Source: Thuidium tamariscinum
Taxonomy: Eukaryota; Streptophyta; Bryopsida; Hypnales; Thuidiaceae
Reading direction: 5' to 3'
Length of the DNA stretch: 64,000 nt
Assembly (NCBI GenBank): GCA_947034885.2
Contig: OX344757.2
Coordinates: 21,818,001-21,882,000, forward strand
Under the pieces are notes generated by a model that ran no database searches, was not told the origin of the DNA, and worked only from the letters and a program-made list of their open reading frames with translations. A program made the translations under genes and the position numbers. This document shows, one piece after another, positions 24,250 to 36,400 of the stretch (position 1 is its first letter; the number at the start of each line of letters is the position of its first letter).

Positions 24250-25880
24250 TATGGATGTTTTTGTAAATAAAATTGTAATTTTTTGTATATTGATTTATTA
24301 AATGGGGAACAATTTACAATTTTACATAGATCTTTATTTATTATTTTGTATTTTGAAGTTCAATTCATAAATAAGTCATTATTAAAATGACTCATTGACA
24401 TTTACATAAATTAAAAGGAGAAGTTATCATTTAAATTTCATCCTTCTAATTCTAAAATCGTAGATTGAGGTAATAAAAAATACTTGATTAGAATGATGCT
24501 TAAAGAATGGAGAATTCTAATGGATATATTCTTATATACTTGAGTCTCCATCTATTATATTGTATATTAGAATTTATTTGATATATGTTTTTGGTAGGAT
24601 AATTCTTTGACATTTTTGTAAATCAAAAAGAAAATGTTTTCATTTAAATATCTTTCCACTAATTTTTAGAATTGACATGAAGGTGGTGACCTAATAAAAT
24701 ATGAGTACGGTGATACTTTGGAAATAGAAAAACTCAAATGGGCAAGTTGTTATTGAAATCTCTATCCACTATTTTGAGTTCTAAAGTTTGCTTGATAAAT
24801 AATTTACCAAAAATATGAGCCTTCAAATAAAAGTTGCATAAATCTAAAAGAGAAGTTTTATTTTTTAATTTGTTCCTTCTAATTTTAAAGATGAGAGTAA
24901 GGTCATATTTAAATAAGACATAGGTATTATGATGCTTGAAAATTGAAAAAAGTTGAATAGGCAAATTGTTAATAAAGTCTCTATCCACTATTTTGAGTTC
25001 TAAAATCTATTTGATAAAATAATTCACCATGAGGATGAGCCTTCAAAATAAAGTTGTATATCAAAAAGAAAACTTATTTCACTTATACCTCTTCCTTCTA
25101 ATTTTAAAGATGAAATCAAAGTGGTGCCTAAATAAGACATGACTATGATGATGGTTCAAAAATAGGAAAAATTGAAATAGGCAAATTGTTATTAAAGTCT
25201 CCATCTACTATTTTGAATTCTAAAATTTGCTTGATAAATAATTTGCCATTAGGATGAGCCTTCAAATAACATTTGTATAAATCAAAAGAAGAAGTTTTTA
25301 TTTAAACCTCTTCTTTTTTTCTTTTTTCTTTATTGTTGAAGGTGAAAATTGATAAATAGTACATAAATATAATGATGCTTGGAAAATAGAGAATTTCAAA
25401 TGGAGAAGATCGTTTACAAATATCCATACATTATTTTTTATTCTAAAATTCACTTAATGAATATTACACCATAATGATGGCTTTAAGATTTGATTCGATC
25501 AAAAGGGAAAGTTTTCATTTAAATCTCTTCCCTTTAATTTTTAAATTTTGGTAAAGGTAATGAAGAATACATGAATATATTGATGCTTGGAAAATTAAAA
25601 AATTCAAACAAAGAAATTCTTAATTATACAAAATTCAAATCATTATTTTGTATCCTAAAATCCACTTTATAAATGATACACCATTAAAATGACTATGAAT
25701 TTTATATAAAATTAGAAGATAAGTTCTAAGTTAAAATAATCTCTTCCCTCTAGTCTTAAAATTTTTGGTGAAGGTGGTAAATTATACATGAATATAATGA
25801 TGCTTGAAAAATAGAGAAATTAAAATGATGAAGTTCTTACACAAATATCCATTCATTTTTTTGTATATTGAAATCTAATT
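24250..25880. repeat. Degenerate satellite array, about 210-222 bp period, roughly seven units
   Basis: A marker phrase like GATGCTTGAAAAATAGA recurs near 24493, 24706, 24927, 25148, 25370, 25580 and 25797. Each is followed at a constant distance by phrases like ATTTTGTATTCTAAAAT, TCAAAAGAGAAG and CTCTTCC. A further unit lies near 26900-27120. It is AT-rich and has no coding potential. Confidence 0.75.
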
Positions 25881-26203
25881 ATTCAATAATACAACATCTT
25901 GAAGGGCACTCCCAATTCTTTAACTATAATGTGCAATCAAATGAAGTGTGGTTTTAATTCTCTTGGCCTAAATTTTAGACAATTTTTAGATGTAAACTAG
26001 CATTACTAAAATGGGATATTACTCATTATAAATAATGAAGGATATGAAATAATACACAACTTTACCTTCTTCTTCTTTTTCTAAAGTTGGGTTGCTTAAA
26101 AGAATCTCCAAAAATCTAAACTATTATGTAGTAAACAAAGTTTGAAATTAAGAATCCTATGAACTAAATTTTATGAGAGCATGAGCTCTACATATAAATG
26201 AGA

Positions 26204-26274
26204 GTGACAACTAATGCATGACAACTAATGGTGACAACTAATGCATGACAACTAATGGGTGACAACTAATGGTT
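26204..26274. repeat. Minisatellite GACAACTAATG
   Basis: Five copies of TGACAACTAATG, separated by short spacers such as CA, G or GG, lie in a row. Confidence 0.8.
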
Positions 26275-27129
26275 GTGCTCTTATAAGTATTCACACTTTG
26301 AATGTGTTTGAATGCAATTGTTGAATGGAAGTATTGCTTATCTAGTCTTTTTTAAATGTATCACATGTTTAGTCAAAGTTTTAATAAGAAATAAGGCCTT
26401 ATTTCTTATATTGAGACAAAGTATAGTCTCAATTTTATCTTAGAGTCGAAGATAAATGGTCATAACTTTATAATTGTGAGTCTATTTGATAATTTGAGAC
26501 TTTAATACAATAATACATGTAAAAACCTTTAATTGTCCAAAGGTTGCAATCTCATCTTATCGTCAATTCAATGATAAATGAATAAAAAAAATTTAGGGTA
26601 AAGTCTCAAAATATATAAATTGTCTCATTTTAATGAATAAGGCCTTAAATCCTCTTCTCTTTGTGTTTGCAAGAAAAATGCAACTCTTTTCTATGTATAA
26701 TGAACATAGGGTATAATTAATTAGCACCCCAAAAAATTCCAAAATAAAGATAGGGTGATTGAAATGACTTGACTTTAGAAATTTACGTAAAGATGTCCCT
26801 ATTTTAATTCATCAAATGTACCTACATAGCCCTCATCTTTTAGGGGCTTGAATGCACATGATGTCCTAACATATTACATAGTACAGCCCTTCAGTACAAC
26901 ATTAGGATGATTCTTTGACTTTTACGTAACTCACAAAGAGAAGTTTTAATTCAAATCTATTTCTTCTAATTTTTAAACTTTAGGTGAAGATGCTAACTTG
27001 CTAAGAAATATAAGAATATGATGATCCTTGAAGATTAGAAAAAATCAAATGGGGATGATTTAAAAAAAAATCACAATCCATAATTTTATATTTCAAAATC
27101 TTCTTGATAAGTAATACATGAGTAGATTG

Positions 27130-28238
27130 TAATCTCCTAAAGTTTCATTGTCTCTACAAGGGGTCAACATGGATTTTGGACAAGTTCCTATAAGGTCAAT
27201 TTTTTATGGAACTTTTTGAAACACTTTTGTAAGATAGAAAATCTTATTAGCTTTTTAGAAATGTAGTTTTATTTGAATTAGTGCCTAAAGGCAAGAATCA
27301 TATCAAAATAAGTTTAGATCTAAATTATGTAGGTAAAAACAAATTCACAAAAGTTTTAAAATGTTTTTTTCTTATAGATTGTAATTTTGTCTACTTAGAA
27401 CTTTGATTCATTTTATTTAGATTGATGATGTGAAGATTATGAAGCATTTTATTTTGCGGTCAATAATTAAAAGATTTTGAAATTGTTTGACATAGGATTC
27501 ATTTCTTACTTCAATTTTAATTCTTTTCTAAACAAATAGTTTTGTAGTATTAACTTTGATTATTAGAACAATCTCACTATTAGAACTAGTATTTCTAATT
27601 CCACCTTAGAGCTATTCATGATTTATTTTTTCCTCTATGATGTACCTTCTACTAACAATTTAAAATAAAATGAAATTTACATTATTTTTTTTATAGTTAT
27701 TTTTCCTATATTTTCAATTTAGTTTTGAAGAATAATTTTTTTAAAGTCAAGATCTAAATTGAATTTTTTTTTAAGTTAAGAAATCAAATCTCTTAAGCTA
27801 AAGTAGACTAGTCTATTTTCATTTGAAACTCCATTCTACCAAGTAGACCAGTTTGTTTTTGTCACTCTAGTTTTGGCCCCATTTCTACCTAAAAAAACCC
27901 CAATTCCCTTCACTCTATGACAAAATCAAGGATTTTATGACAAATTGGAGTAATGTGTTTCTATTTAAATAGAGAACATCTAGTTGTTGATTAGGTGGTT
28001 ATAGGATGTTTATAAGTTGTTTATGACCTTAGCCTAGAGGTGGTTTTGTAATTTAAAATTGTCTACTTCAAAAATTTACAGAAATTACAGTTTTGATTGA
28101 AAAATTATGATTCCATTTGGATTTGATTGAAAAAACATGTGCACACTTTAAAGAAATCTGTGCCCCTATTAGAATTGGCTCCAATATAGCTAGATTTTAA
28201 ATGGGCATGTCTACCTTAATTTGCCATTGTCCCCTCCC
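27130..28238. other. AT-rich interior with diverged repeat fragment
   Basis: Phrases such as CATTTTATTTAGATTGATGATG and AAGATTATGAAGCATTTT resemble the body of the TTAACCCC repeats, so a diverged copy probably lies here. Its ends are not clear. No gene was seen. Confidence 0.4.
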
Positions 28239-28880
28239 AAATGATTTCTTTACTTTGAAGTTTGAATGCAATTATCTTGCAATTTATGTGGTGAAAATTT
28301 TTGAAATTTTTTTCACATATTCTCATACTATAATGTTAGAAGATCCTACCATTACATATGCAAAAAATTACCATTTCTATTTTTTTTTGTTTTTTGTACT
28401 AAAAATGGCAGTTTTGAGTGTTTTTTTGAAAATTCCAACAAAGAGGTCGCCCACCCGCGGTCGCCCCTTGACAAGAGGTCGCCCCTACACCCAAGGTCGC
28501 CCTCCCGCAGTCGCCCCATGACAAGAGGTCTCCCACTTGAGGTTGCCAAAGTCCCCCCAAAAATGATTTCCTTACTTTGAAGTTTGAATGCAATTATCTT
28601 GCAATTTATGTGGTGAAAATTTTTGAATTTTTTTTCACATATTCTCATACTATAATGTTAGAAGATCCTACCATTACATATGCAAAAAATTACCATTTCT
28701 ATTTTTTTTGTTTTTTCCACTAAAAATGGCAGTTTTGGGTGTTTTTTTGAAAATTCCAACAAAGAGGTCGCCCACCCGCGGTCGCCCCTATACTTGAGGT
28801 CGCCCTCCCGCAGTCACCCCTACACCCGAGGTCGCCCTCCCGCAGTCACCCCTTGATAAGAGGTCGCCCACCCGAGGTCG
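28239..28880. repeat. 322 bp direct duplication next to the right end of the hAT-like element
   Basis: The stretch from AAATGATTTCTTTACTTTGAAG (28239) is repeated with few changes from 28561. Each copy ends in a run of GTCGCCC/CCGCGG motifs. These motifs continue to about 28970, close to the right end of the hAT-like element. Confidence 0.85.
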
Positions 28881-29326
28881 CCCCTTGATAAGAGGTCGCC
28901 CTCAAAACCACATACGCGGTCGCCCTATCTTGATGCGTAGTCGCCCCACCCGTAGTCGCCCTGCCTCGCTTTCCACGTCAGCGTGGACAGCCTGCCACGT
29001 AGGCAAAAACTTCTTACTTCGCGGTAAAAAAATTTACCCTTGCGCGACGGGACGGGACGGGGTAGCGACAGGTTGTCTTATACGACACGCGACATCGGAC
29101 GTCCAACACGACGCCGAAACCCAAAAATATGTCTAACAGAACAACCCTGTGCTAAACTAGCTCTTCACACAGATTGAAGGTACTGCCAAATTGAGTGTGA
29201 TCATTTCAGTGGAGATAAGAATCAAGGTAAACCACCATCAAGAAGGTTTGCAATTGAATATGAGAATGGAATCATGAATCGGAAAAAAAAACAAGACGAA
29301 GGTGGAGTCTCGATGAAACAATTTCT

Positions 29327-29398
29327 GCGGTAGCATGAGGGACCAACAGAACCACCGTCGGATCCAACGGTGTTCGTTGGGGAACCTCCTGCTACCCC
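29327..29398. repeat. Foldback 3 with core GTCGGATCCAAC
   Basis: The inverted repeat is centred on GGATCC 29360-29365. Its arms pair through GGTAGCATGAGG on the left and CCTCCTGCTACC on the right, and one core base is changed. Confidence 0.75.
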
Positions 29399-29671
29399 GA
29401 ATTCCGTAGTATTAACGAATCCAGCGACGTATTCTGAAGCAATATTCGGAGTTTGTTGAAGTATTAGACTCATTGAGCGTCTGAGCGATATTCGGAGTTA
29501 TTTGAAGCATCTTCAAGGATTCAGCAGATAATTCAGAAAAATTCTACCTAAGCACGGCAATAGTAAAGCTAACGTCCTAGAAAGCATGTGAATGAGCCAT
29601 CAAATCTGAAGTCGAATTTCTCTTATCCCGTAAGCAAAAATGTAGTAACAGAATCTGGAAAATGGAAATCC

Positions 29672-29745
29672 ATGAGTACTACAAGAGGAGCTCGAAAATG
29701 GTGTCGGATCCGACGGAGGTTTTCGAACAGGGCCGCGGTACGCAT
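29672..29745. repeat. Foldback 4 with core GTCGGATCCGAC
   Basis: The inverted repeat is centred on GGATCC 29706-29711. Its arms share GAGTAC/GCGTAC outer parts and CTCGAAAA with TTTTCGAA. Its right arm resembles that of foldback 5. Confidence 0.72.
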
Positions 29746-30043
29746 AGAACTGACCTATCGGGAGAACCGACTGGAAAAAAAATGTGGAAGCTCCTGATCT
29801 TGGGTGCCGTCTCTTTGCATCCGAGTGCATTCACTGAGATTGCACGCGCCTCCACGGGCCTGAACATACAGATATCCTGCTGAAGCACTCAGCTCCATTG
29901 ATCGAGCGCGCGAGACATTCCAGAATTTAATCCTGTGTGCCGTGAGAAGACCTCAGGAGTTCCAATCCTGCACGCCGCAGCAACTCCCTTGGCATCCCAT
30001 CGTTTCTAAAAATTTTCAGGCCAAATCCTGGAAGCTTCAAATC

Positions 30044-30119
30044 CATGGGTACCGCGACACGAACTAGAAGTTCCTATCGGATCCGACGGAGACTCTTGAC
30101 CAGGGTCGCGGTACCCACA
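30044..30119. repeat. Foldback 5 with core TCGGATCCGA
   Basis: The inverted repeat is centred on GGATCC 30079-30084. Its outer arms pair as ATGGGTACCGCGAC and GTCGCGGTACCCA. Confidence 0.78.
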
Positions 30120-30129
30120 AAACTAACAC

Positions 30130-30640
30130 ATCGGGAAATTAAAAAAAAGAAGTGCCGACATGGTGTCAAAGCACGCATGCGCGGCACGTGACCGTTGAGG
30201 CATGGCAGTTTGACCGTTGAGGCGCGGCGTGACTGGATGAGTCGTGCACTTGCTCGCGCCCCAGTGCCGCACCCCCAGTGAAGCGCCCCAGTGCCGCGCG
30301 TTCTCGCGCCCCAGGGAGCCAAGACTCAGGTAGAGCCGCGACCCCACACTTAGCGCCGCGCGCCAAAAGTCTGCCAGAGCGTGCTGTGACGAAGCACGCT
30401 CACGCCATGTGGTCACGTCACGGACTTACCCCGTGTGACACTACGCGATGTGACCAAGAGGGATTGGTCTAGCGTGTTGTGAGGGGAGCGGAAGTGCGCT
30501 GTCACAGAGCCTGCACCGGCGTGAGCGATGATACGCGCGCAGCATCCTCGCACCTCTCGCGACGTGAGAAACTCCCTACGCCAGCCAAGTGGCGTTCGCG
30601 TTCCGGGAGTTTGCTAGGAGGGGCAAAGATTCTAGCATTG
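30130..30640. promoter_or_regulatory. CpG-rich region between the divergent cargo and transposase genes
   Basis: This is the most GC- and CpG-rich stretch of the large element, with GCGCG runs. It holds internal direct repeats: TGACCGTTGAGGC twice near 30190-30225, and CGCCCCAGTGCCGC-like units three times near 30255-30315. It lies between the minus-strand methyltransferase exons and the plus-strand transposase, so it may hold a shared promoter. No TATA box or start site was placed. Confidence 0.35.
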
Positions 30641-32339
30641 CATTGAGACATTGAGAGGCTGTGTGATGACAGTACTTACCTCAGGAGCAGTGACGGATTG
30701 CGGCCTTCTTGAATCCCTTGCATCGCCTCGACTAGCCTCCCCTTGTTTTGTGCGACTTCGTGTGGCGCGTGTCATCTTGGAGGGAGTCTGCAGCGTCAAG
30801 CCACAATTTTCAGCTACAGCAGCACCACTTCAAGAGTGAGCACTCGCGACGGCAAGCAAGCACAACCGTATCCAAAAGTGCAGAAAGTCTCTCTTGTGCA
30901 AGTGATTTGAAACTGAGCTGGGTTGTGGAGGTCAGTCTTCCTCTTTGGCGTTCTGCCGTTCTCAAAATCCGAGGTAAAGATTCCGGACTCCATTTTCAGA
31001 ATAGTGACAAGAGGAATTAGTGTAAAGGCAATTGGAAGATGCGAAATGAACTTCCGATCCTTGCTATTCGGGACAACTTGGCGCTTGGTGACTCGTCAGT
31101 GATTCAGCACCTCGGAATTCGAGACACTTTGTGTCAGTTGAGCACATGGGATTCTAGAACGTTGCAGGTGGTCAAGGATTTCGGGAAGTGAACCCGCGAA
31201 TCTTTCAATCAGATCCAGGACATGCGGCTCAGTGTAGCGCCTGAAACCTTGATTTGCATTGATCTGATAAAGTCTTTTACAAGCCTACGAGTAAATTAGA
31301 TCGACTCCTCCTGCTTACTGACTTGGATATCAAGATACAGAATGAGTAGATTTTGCTTCATCGACCTCACGTTGTCCCTCTTATGTCAAGTTAAAAGAGT
31401 TCACTGATTTCCAGCGTTCCTTGTGGCGCTAACAGAAGGGTGAATGTAGCCTGAAGTACGAGAAGGACCTGCAATGTTTTCATTTTTTCGTTTGTTTTTG
31501 AACATTGCGGATACTAGATTTGGAATCCAAAGTCATGACACTTTCATCTTTGTATCTATCCCTTAAGGTTGTAGAGTTTTGTTTTCCATAGAACCCTTCT
31601 ACTGGCCAAAAAATGATGAAGCATGTGGTACCATGTTAAAACTTTGTCATACAATCTATCATTATTGTCCTATCTAAACTTCAAGTATTTGAAATGAGCA
31701 TTGTTTAAGATTCATCATGAATGACAAGAATAATATTGAAAAAGAAAATACAGAACATGGGCTTTCACTAAACCATACAAATGACGTATTTAAAATAGTT
31801 CATTTCATTGTACTCCATGAAAGATCAAGTGACCATGTGCATTTGGAAATTACAAGGGAGACAATAATTGTAAATGAATGTGACTTCCAGAGAATTCTTT
31901 GTAGTACCATCTATAGTCGTTTATTTTCTATTGAAATTGAATAACCTAGTTGTTTCGCTATATGAGTACTTGGTCTAACCTTCTTACATCAAATTGATAT
32001 AGAAGATTAGTCTATGATGGCTCCTCTTAAATGAATTGAGTATAATCTAAATCTTCTACTTTTGTATTTCACTTCAAATTAGAGAAACTTTGAAGTGCTT
32101 CTAACTTTCCTATAGAGCTTGATCACTGTAATCTTGGATCTGTATATCCCAGTTTTTAACAACGTTTCAGTGTAAATGCTACTCTTTCAATTGAAAGCAT
32201 TTCATCGTTATTGATTCTAATGACAATGATGAATTCTGCAGAGATGAGTCTTAGTCTATCATGGCTCCTATTTTCATCCTTATTCAAAGTAAATGCCCAG
32301 ATGATGAAAGGCAGTAAATGGTAAAGGAGGTGGAATAGA
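30641..32339. other. Non-coding or unresolved part of the large transposon
   Basis: Base composition is mixed, and short frames on both strands show no recognisable protein. It could hold 5' exons of the minus-strand gene, but none could be supported from splice sites and frame continuity. Confidence 0.35.
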
Positions 32340-32666
32340 CTACAAGTTTCTTACATTCTCAACTTCATCTGTAGGTGCAGGTTCGTCAGCCTCCAAATTG
32401 GGGTTGAAATCTCCATGCCCCACCTCCAAATCCTTGTGCACAGCAATCACAGAGTCGCCGCTCGCTCCACCTTCAAAACAAAGAGTCTTCCGAGTATCAG
32501 CAGCTCCTGAGTCGCTCGACTTAGAAAGAGCCCTCTTAGCCCGTGTCATCCTTGCCTTACGGAGAGATCTACTGGAAGAAAAAAGAAACAACCTTCGCTT
32601 CCTCTTCTTTCTAATAGGCTGTGAGTTCTCAACAATATAAGAATGGCCCTCCAAGAGCATAAGCAT
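32340..32666 (-). CDS. Small basic/Ser-rich frame with nuclear localisation-like signal
   Basis: A 108-residue frame from ATG starts MLMLLEGHSY and contains RKKRKRRLF, RSLRKARMTRAKRAL and an acidic C-terminal half. The bipartite basic stretch suggests a nuclear protein or an exon of one. It lies upstream of the transposase on the opposite strand. No family was recognised, and it could be a chance frame. Confidence 0.3.
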   Translation of the reverse strand: MLMLLEGHSYIVENSQPIRKKRKRRLFLFSSSRSLRKARMTRAKRALSKSSDSGAADTRKTLCFEGGASGDSVIAVHKDLEVGHGDFNPNLEADEPAPTDEVENVRNL

Positions 32667-33420
32667 AGAGCATTAAGGTCTTGAACTACGGAAGAAAACA
32701 ACCTCTGAGACAACAAACAGGACAATCTGAAATGAACATTGTTGTTGAAGGGGAGGATAAATAGGCTTCCACTATGGAAGTTGCCATTAACTACACATTC
32801 GGCAGTACTACGTTGGTCTGTCCAGCACTGTGCCCAATACTCATAAACGTGCCGTCTTTGCCAGCGTCCGTCATTTGCCGTCATATCGCATGCCGGCATA
32901 GATTTCCGCACATCAATGAAATCCAACAATGATATTTCCGTGTGCCGCCAAATCTTGAATGAATAAACTATGCATGTATTCGCCGTTATAGAATCCAAAG
33001 AATTTAATTAGTTAATCTAAGTACTATTTTAGAACTGAATGTGACACACTTAAAGGTACAAGAAGCATACAAGTACTATATAATATTTTAAATTTCAATG
33101 TAATTACTATATACAGATTTCACCACTTCAAGATTGAAAGCATTAATACAATGTCCCATAAATTAGTAATTAAGAACAATACCATTTCAAATTTGCACTA
33201 AGCGGCCGCTTCAATAAAGGATGTTAACAATGAGAAAGAAGCTCCTACCAGCATTGAACTTCATAGTGAAAGTAATGAGCTCCATTGTTCTTGCCACATA
33301 AATCATTTGTGGTGACTGCCGTGACCCCTTCATACCAGAAACTCTTCCTTATGAATTCTAAATACTCTTAGCGGAGTCTCCCTTTGTAGTATTGGATTGG
33401 ATTGGTCTATTGCTAAAAAT

Positions 33421-36400
33421 ATGGCTTCCATACGTGTTGATGGTCACGAGGTTCCCTTAGTCTTCCCACTTGATGAAAAAGGGTATGCTACTGTTTTTAG
33501 CCATTTCCTTCATGTGAGGTTCAAGTTCGTTGAGTCATCTGTCTATATTGAGGAAGAGAGAAAGTCTGAGGCAGGTGAACTGCTACAATCTATTCCTCTT
33601 GTAAAGTCACTATATGAAGGAAGACATCGCTGGTCTTTGGGTTCTGGAAATTATAGAGTGTATGGTCTCCCTCTACCGATGCATCCTTTGTCAACTGAAA
33701 TAGGAAGTCGCCAGTCGGCCAACTCAACAGTGGACATGCCCTTTGTGGCTAAGGCAACTATACCAAGTCCTAGTACTCGCAGTCATCTCCCAATGTTTGC
33801 TACGAATGAAAATGATGTTCTTGTGAAGGTAGAGAAGTTGGATACTATTGTAGATTTATCTAGCGATTCGGAAGGAGAGTTTCTACCCTCGTCTCTTAAC
33901 CCTAAACCCTCCATGATTATAACTGATTCAGGTGAAAAGGCCACCCCTCACTTTGACAGGAAAATGGAAGGTAGTTTAGGGTCTCAGTCTTTGCTTTCTA
34001 GTCCTTTGCCACAATCAAATAGTGTGAGGTCTGTCAGTATAATGGATTGTCTACATAGACTTTCTACTCTTCATCATTCTAGGAGTGAATTGTCTACAGT
34101 AGACCTGAATATCATGAAACATCATCGAGTAGTGTTTCTACCACCTGCATACAATGGGGACTCCATTTTTGAGTTACCACCTTATCGATCTTCATCTTCT
34201 TCATCAGCTGCCAAGAACTTGGAGGGAATGGATAAGCGCTATGACGGACATCCTTGGTGCAAGCTGGTAACCACAAACATCCACAACGCAGACAATCTTA
34301 AGTTTCGTAAGTCATACTACGCTGGTCATCTTGTTTGTGAGAATACTGAGTGTGAGTACGTGAGAAGGGCTTCTAGAAAGAATGAAATAGAGTGGATAGG
34401 GTCTACTATTTTTCCTTTTGTAGTAGGAGAAGGTCCTCCTAAAGATTGTAGGCTTATTTGCAAAGTCTGCAAAAATATACCTACTTGCATTGGCATGTGT
34501 GACGCTAGGATATACTATTACTACAGTGATAATCCCGAAATGACTAGAGCCGCTATTCACTTTGGAAGTCATACTCACCCGGTAGCTAAAGGCATGTATA
34601 GAGACTCCGCCAAGGAGATTAGCAAACTCATTGAAGAACAAGTGGCCAAAACTCCAACGGCTACAAACTTTGCTATTGCGTTGTCTGCTAGCAAAGACTT
34701 CTTGACAAATCATTTATTTCACTACGGAACCGGAGAGAAGGAGTTGCTTAAAGGCGAAGAGATGGAAGAGGTCATGGACCGCTTCCAAGTTTTAAGCAGT
34801 CCTAGTATACGGAATGTCATCTCCTCTTTCCGCACAAACAATCGAGGAGGTATTATCGACAACATCATGACTATGAAGAAAGAATCCAAATTTGAATTTA
34901 TCCACGACAGCATTTTCCTAGGCCAAGGCAAGGAGAAGGTGTACATATTCAAAATGCTTACCGAAGGACCTGGAAGTGGAGTCGACCTCGTCAAGCGCAT
35001 GCAACCCCAAGGTGATCTTCACAATGCATGGATGATGTTTGACCACGTGAAGCGCATGAAGGACTGGACCACGATGGCTTGCCACGTGTATGATGCACAG
35101 TACAAGAAAGTGATGACCATTGCAGTATGTGACATGCAGTCAGAAGATACAAAAGTTCAAGTACAATTCTGGAGGAGTTTGAATGCTGTCATGACTAATC
35201 ATGGTGTGCCTGACACAAACTTTAAGGGCTTCATGGCAGACAGTGCAATGGCTAATTGGAATGCAGTACGTATTGTCTTTGGCAGTGGTTCTCCGAATGA
35301 GGTCATGCAAAATCGAGAGAGGACATGCTTGTTGCATTGGACTTCTTCTCTTATCAAGCACACTCAGAAACACATCAAGCAAGCATTCCAACACCAACAC
35401 AATATGCTGTACAAGCAATACAAAGAATCGAAGACCATGGATGAAGCAGAGACACGGTATCTTGCAATCCGGTCATGGTGGTTGTCATCTAGAGCTGCAA
35501 GCGAAGAGTCTTTTCATCACTTAGAGCATTGGTTGGCATTCTGGCATTTTCGGTATTTACAATGGGGAGGCTTTATGACAATGGTACGCAAAATAATGAT
35601 TTCTTTGTAGTTTCTTCTTATATTTGCTATAAAATGTGGAAGGTATGTAATTCAACTTACAAATAGAAGGACTAAGTCTTTGTATTCCAATATTTGTTGT
35701 GTGAGTATAGAGCACTAGAAATTTCCTATGAAATTCTTCTTGGTCTCTGAAGTATGTGAAATGGGATTGCTTTGAGGCCACACATGTGGTTCCGTTGGAT
35801 TCGACGGAATCATATTGGTTGCCTCAAAATAATAACATTTTGGATATTTATCACTTTTAAATAATTTTGTACATCTTCTTGTTAGAATTTTCAATCTTCA
35901 TTTATCTTGCAAATTGTCCTACAGTAATATTTAGATTATTTGGAGGAGAAGGATGCAACCTTCAATTTTTATTTTGATGAATATTGTGTCTCTAACTCAT
36001 ATCACTAAATTTTCAGGGATTGAGTTTGGAAGAGATGACAGATCTACCTTTCTGTAATTTATCTGAAACGATTCATAACAAGTGGCTGCAAATGTCCGGA
36101 AAACGCGCAAACAATTTGTTTGACGCTACTTGTGATGATAGTATTCACGCTTGGATGCAAATGACGAACTACCGTGCATATCTCAAAGGACACACATCTG
36201 GTTCAGGCCCATCAAAGGGGGAATTGAAGTTGAGAGCTGCAAGACGTAGCAGATGCCCTAAGAAAATAGCGGAAGCGTTGAACACATTGCCAGAAGCTCA
36301 TGGTGTGGGAACTCGAGTACCACATTTAGAAGGAGAAGAAATTTTTGGAAGCACTAAGCGAAAGTTGGATGTGCCTATTGGTGATGATGGAGATTCGCAT

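Larger units (their letters stand above)
18566..29149. mobile_element. hAT-like transposon, 10.6 kb, non-autonomous or decayed, nested in the large element
   Basis: The left end is CAGGGTTGTTCTG followed by CCGGACAT. The right end is the exact inverse, ATGTC, three bases, then CAGAACAACCCTG. Both ends carry subterminal GTCGCCC motifs in opposite orientations (inverse form at 18800-18842, direct form at 28440-28970) and GCGACAT motifs. The 8 bp flanks agree in seven positions. No transposase-like frame was found inside; the interior is AT-rich with several tandem arrays. CAGGG ends with an 8 bp duplication indicate the hAT superfamily. Confidence 0.75.

Noticed and set aside
28440..28970. Short regularly recurring GTCGCCC motifs that look array-like
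   Set aside because: Spacing is irregular, there are no unique spacers of constant size, and this is plant nuclear DNA, so it is not a CRISPR array.
29222..31020. Several overlapping frames of 60-100 codons on both strands
   Set aside because: They run straight through the foldbacks and CpG-rich repeats, lack codon bias or recognisable motifs, and could not be linked by splice sites.
34312..35418. Minus-strand frames of 90-130 codons opposite the transposase
   Set aside because: They are antisense to a well-supported coding exon.
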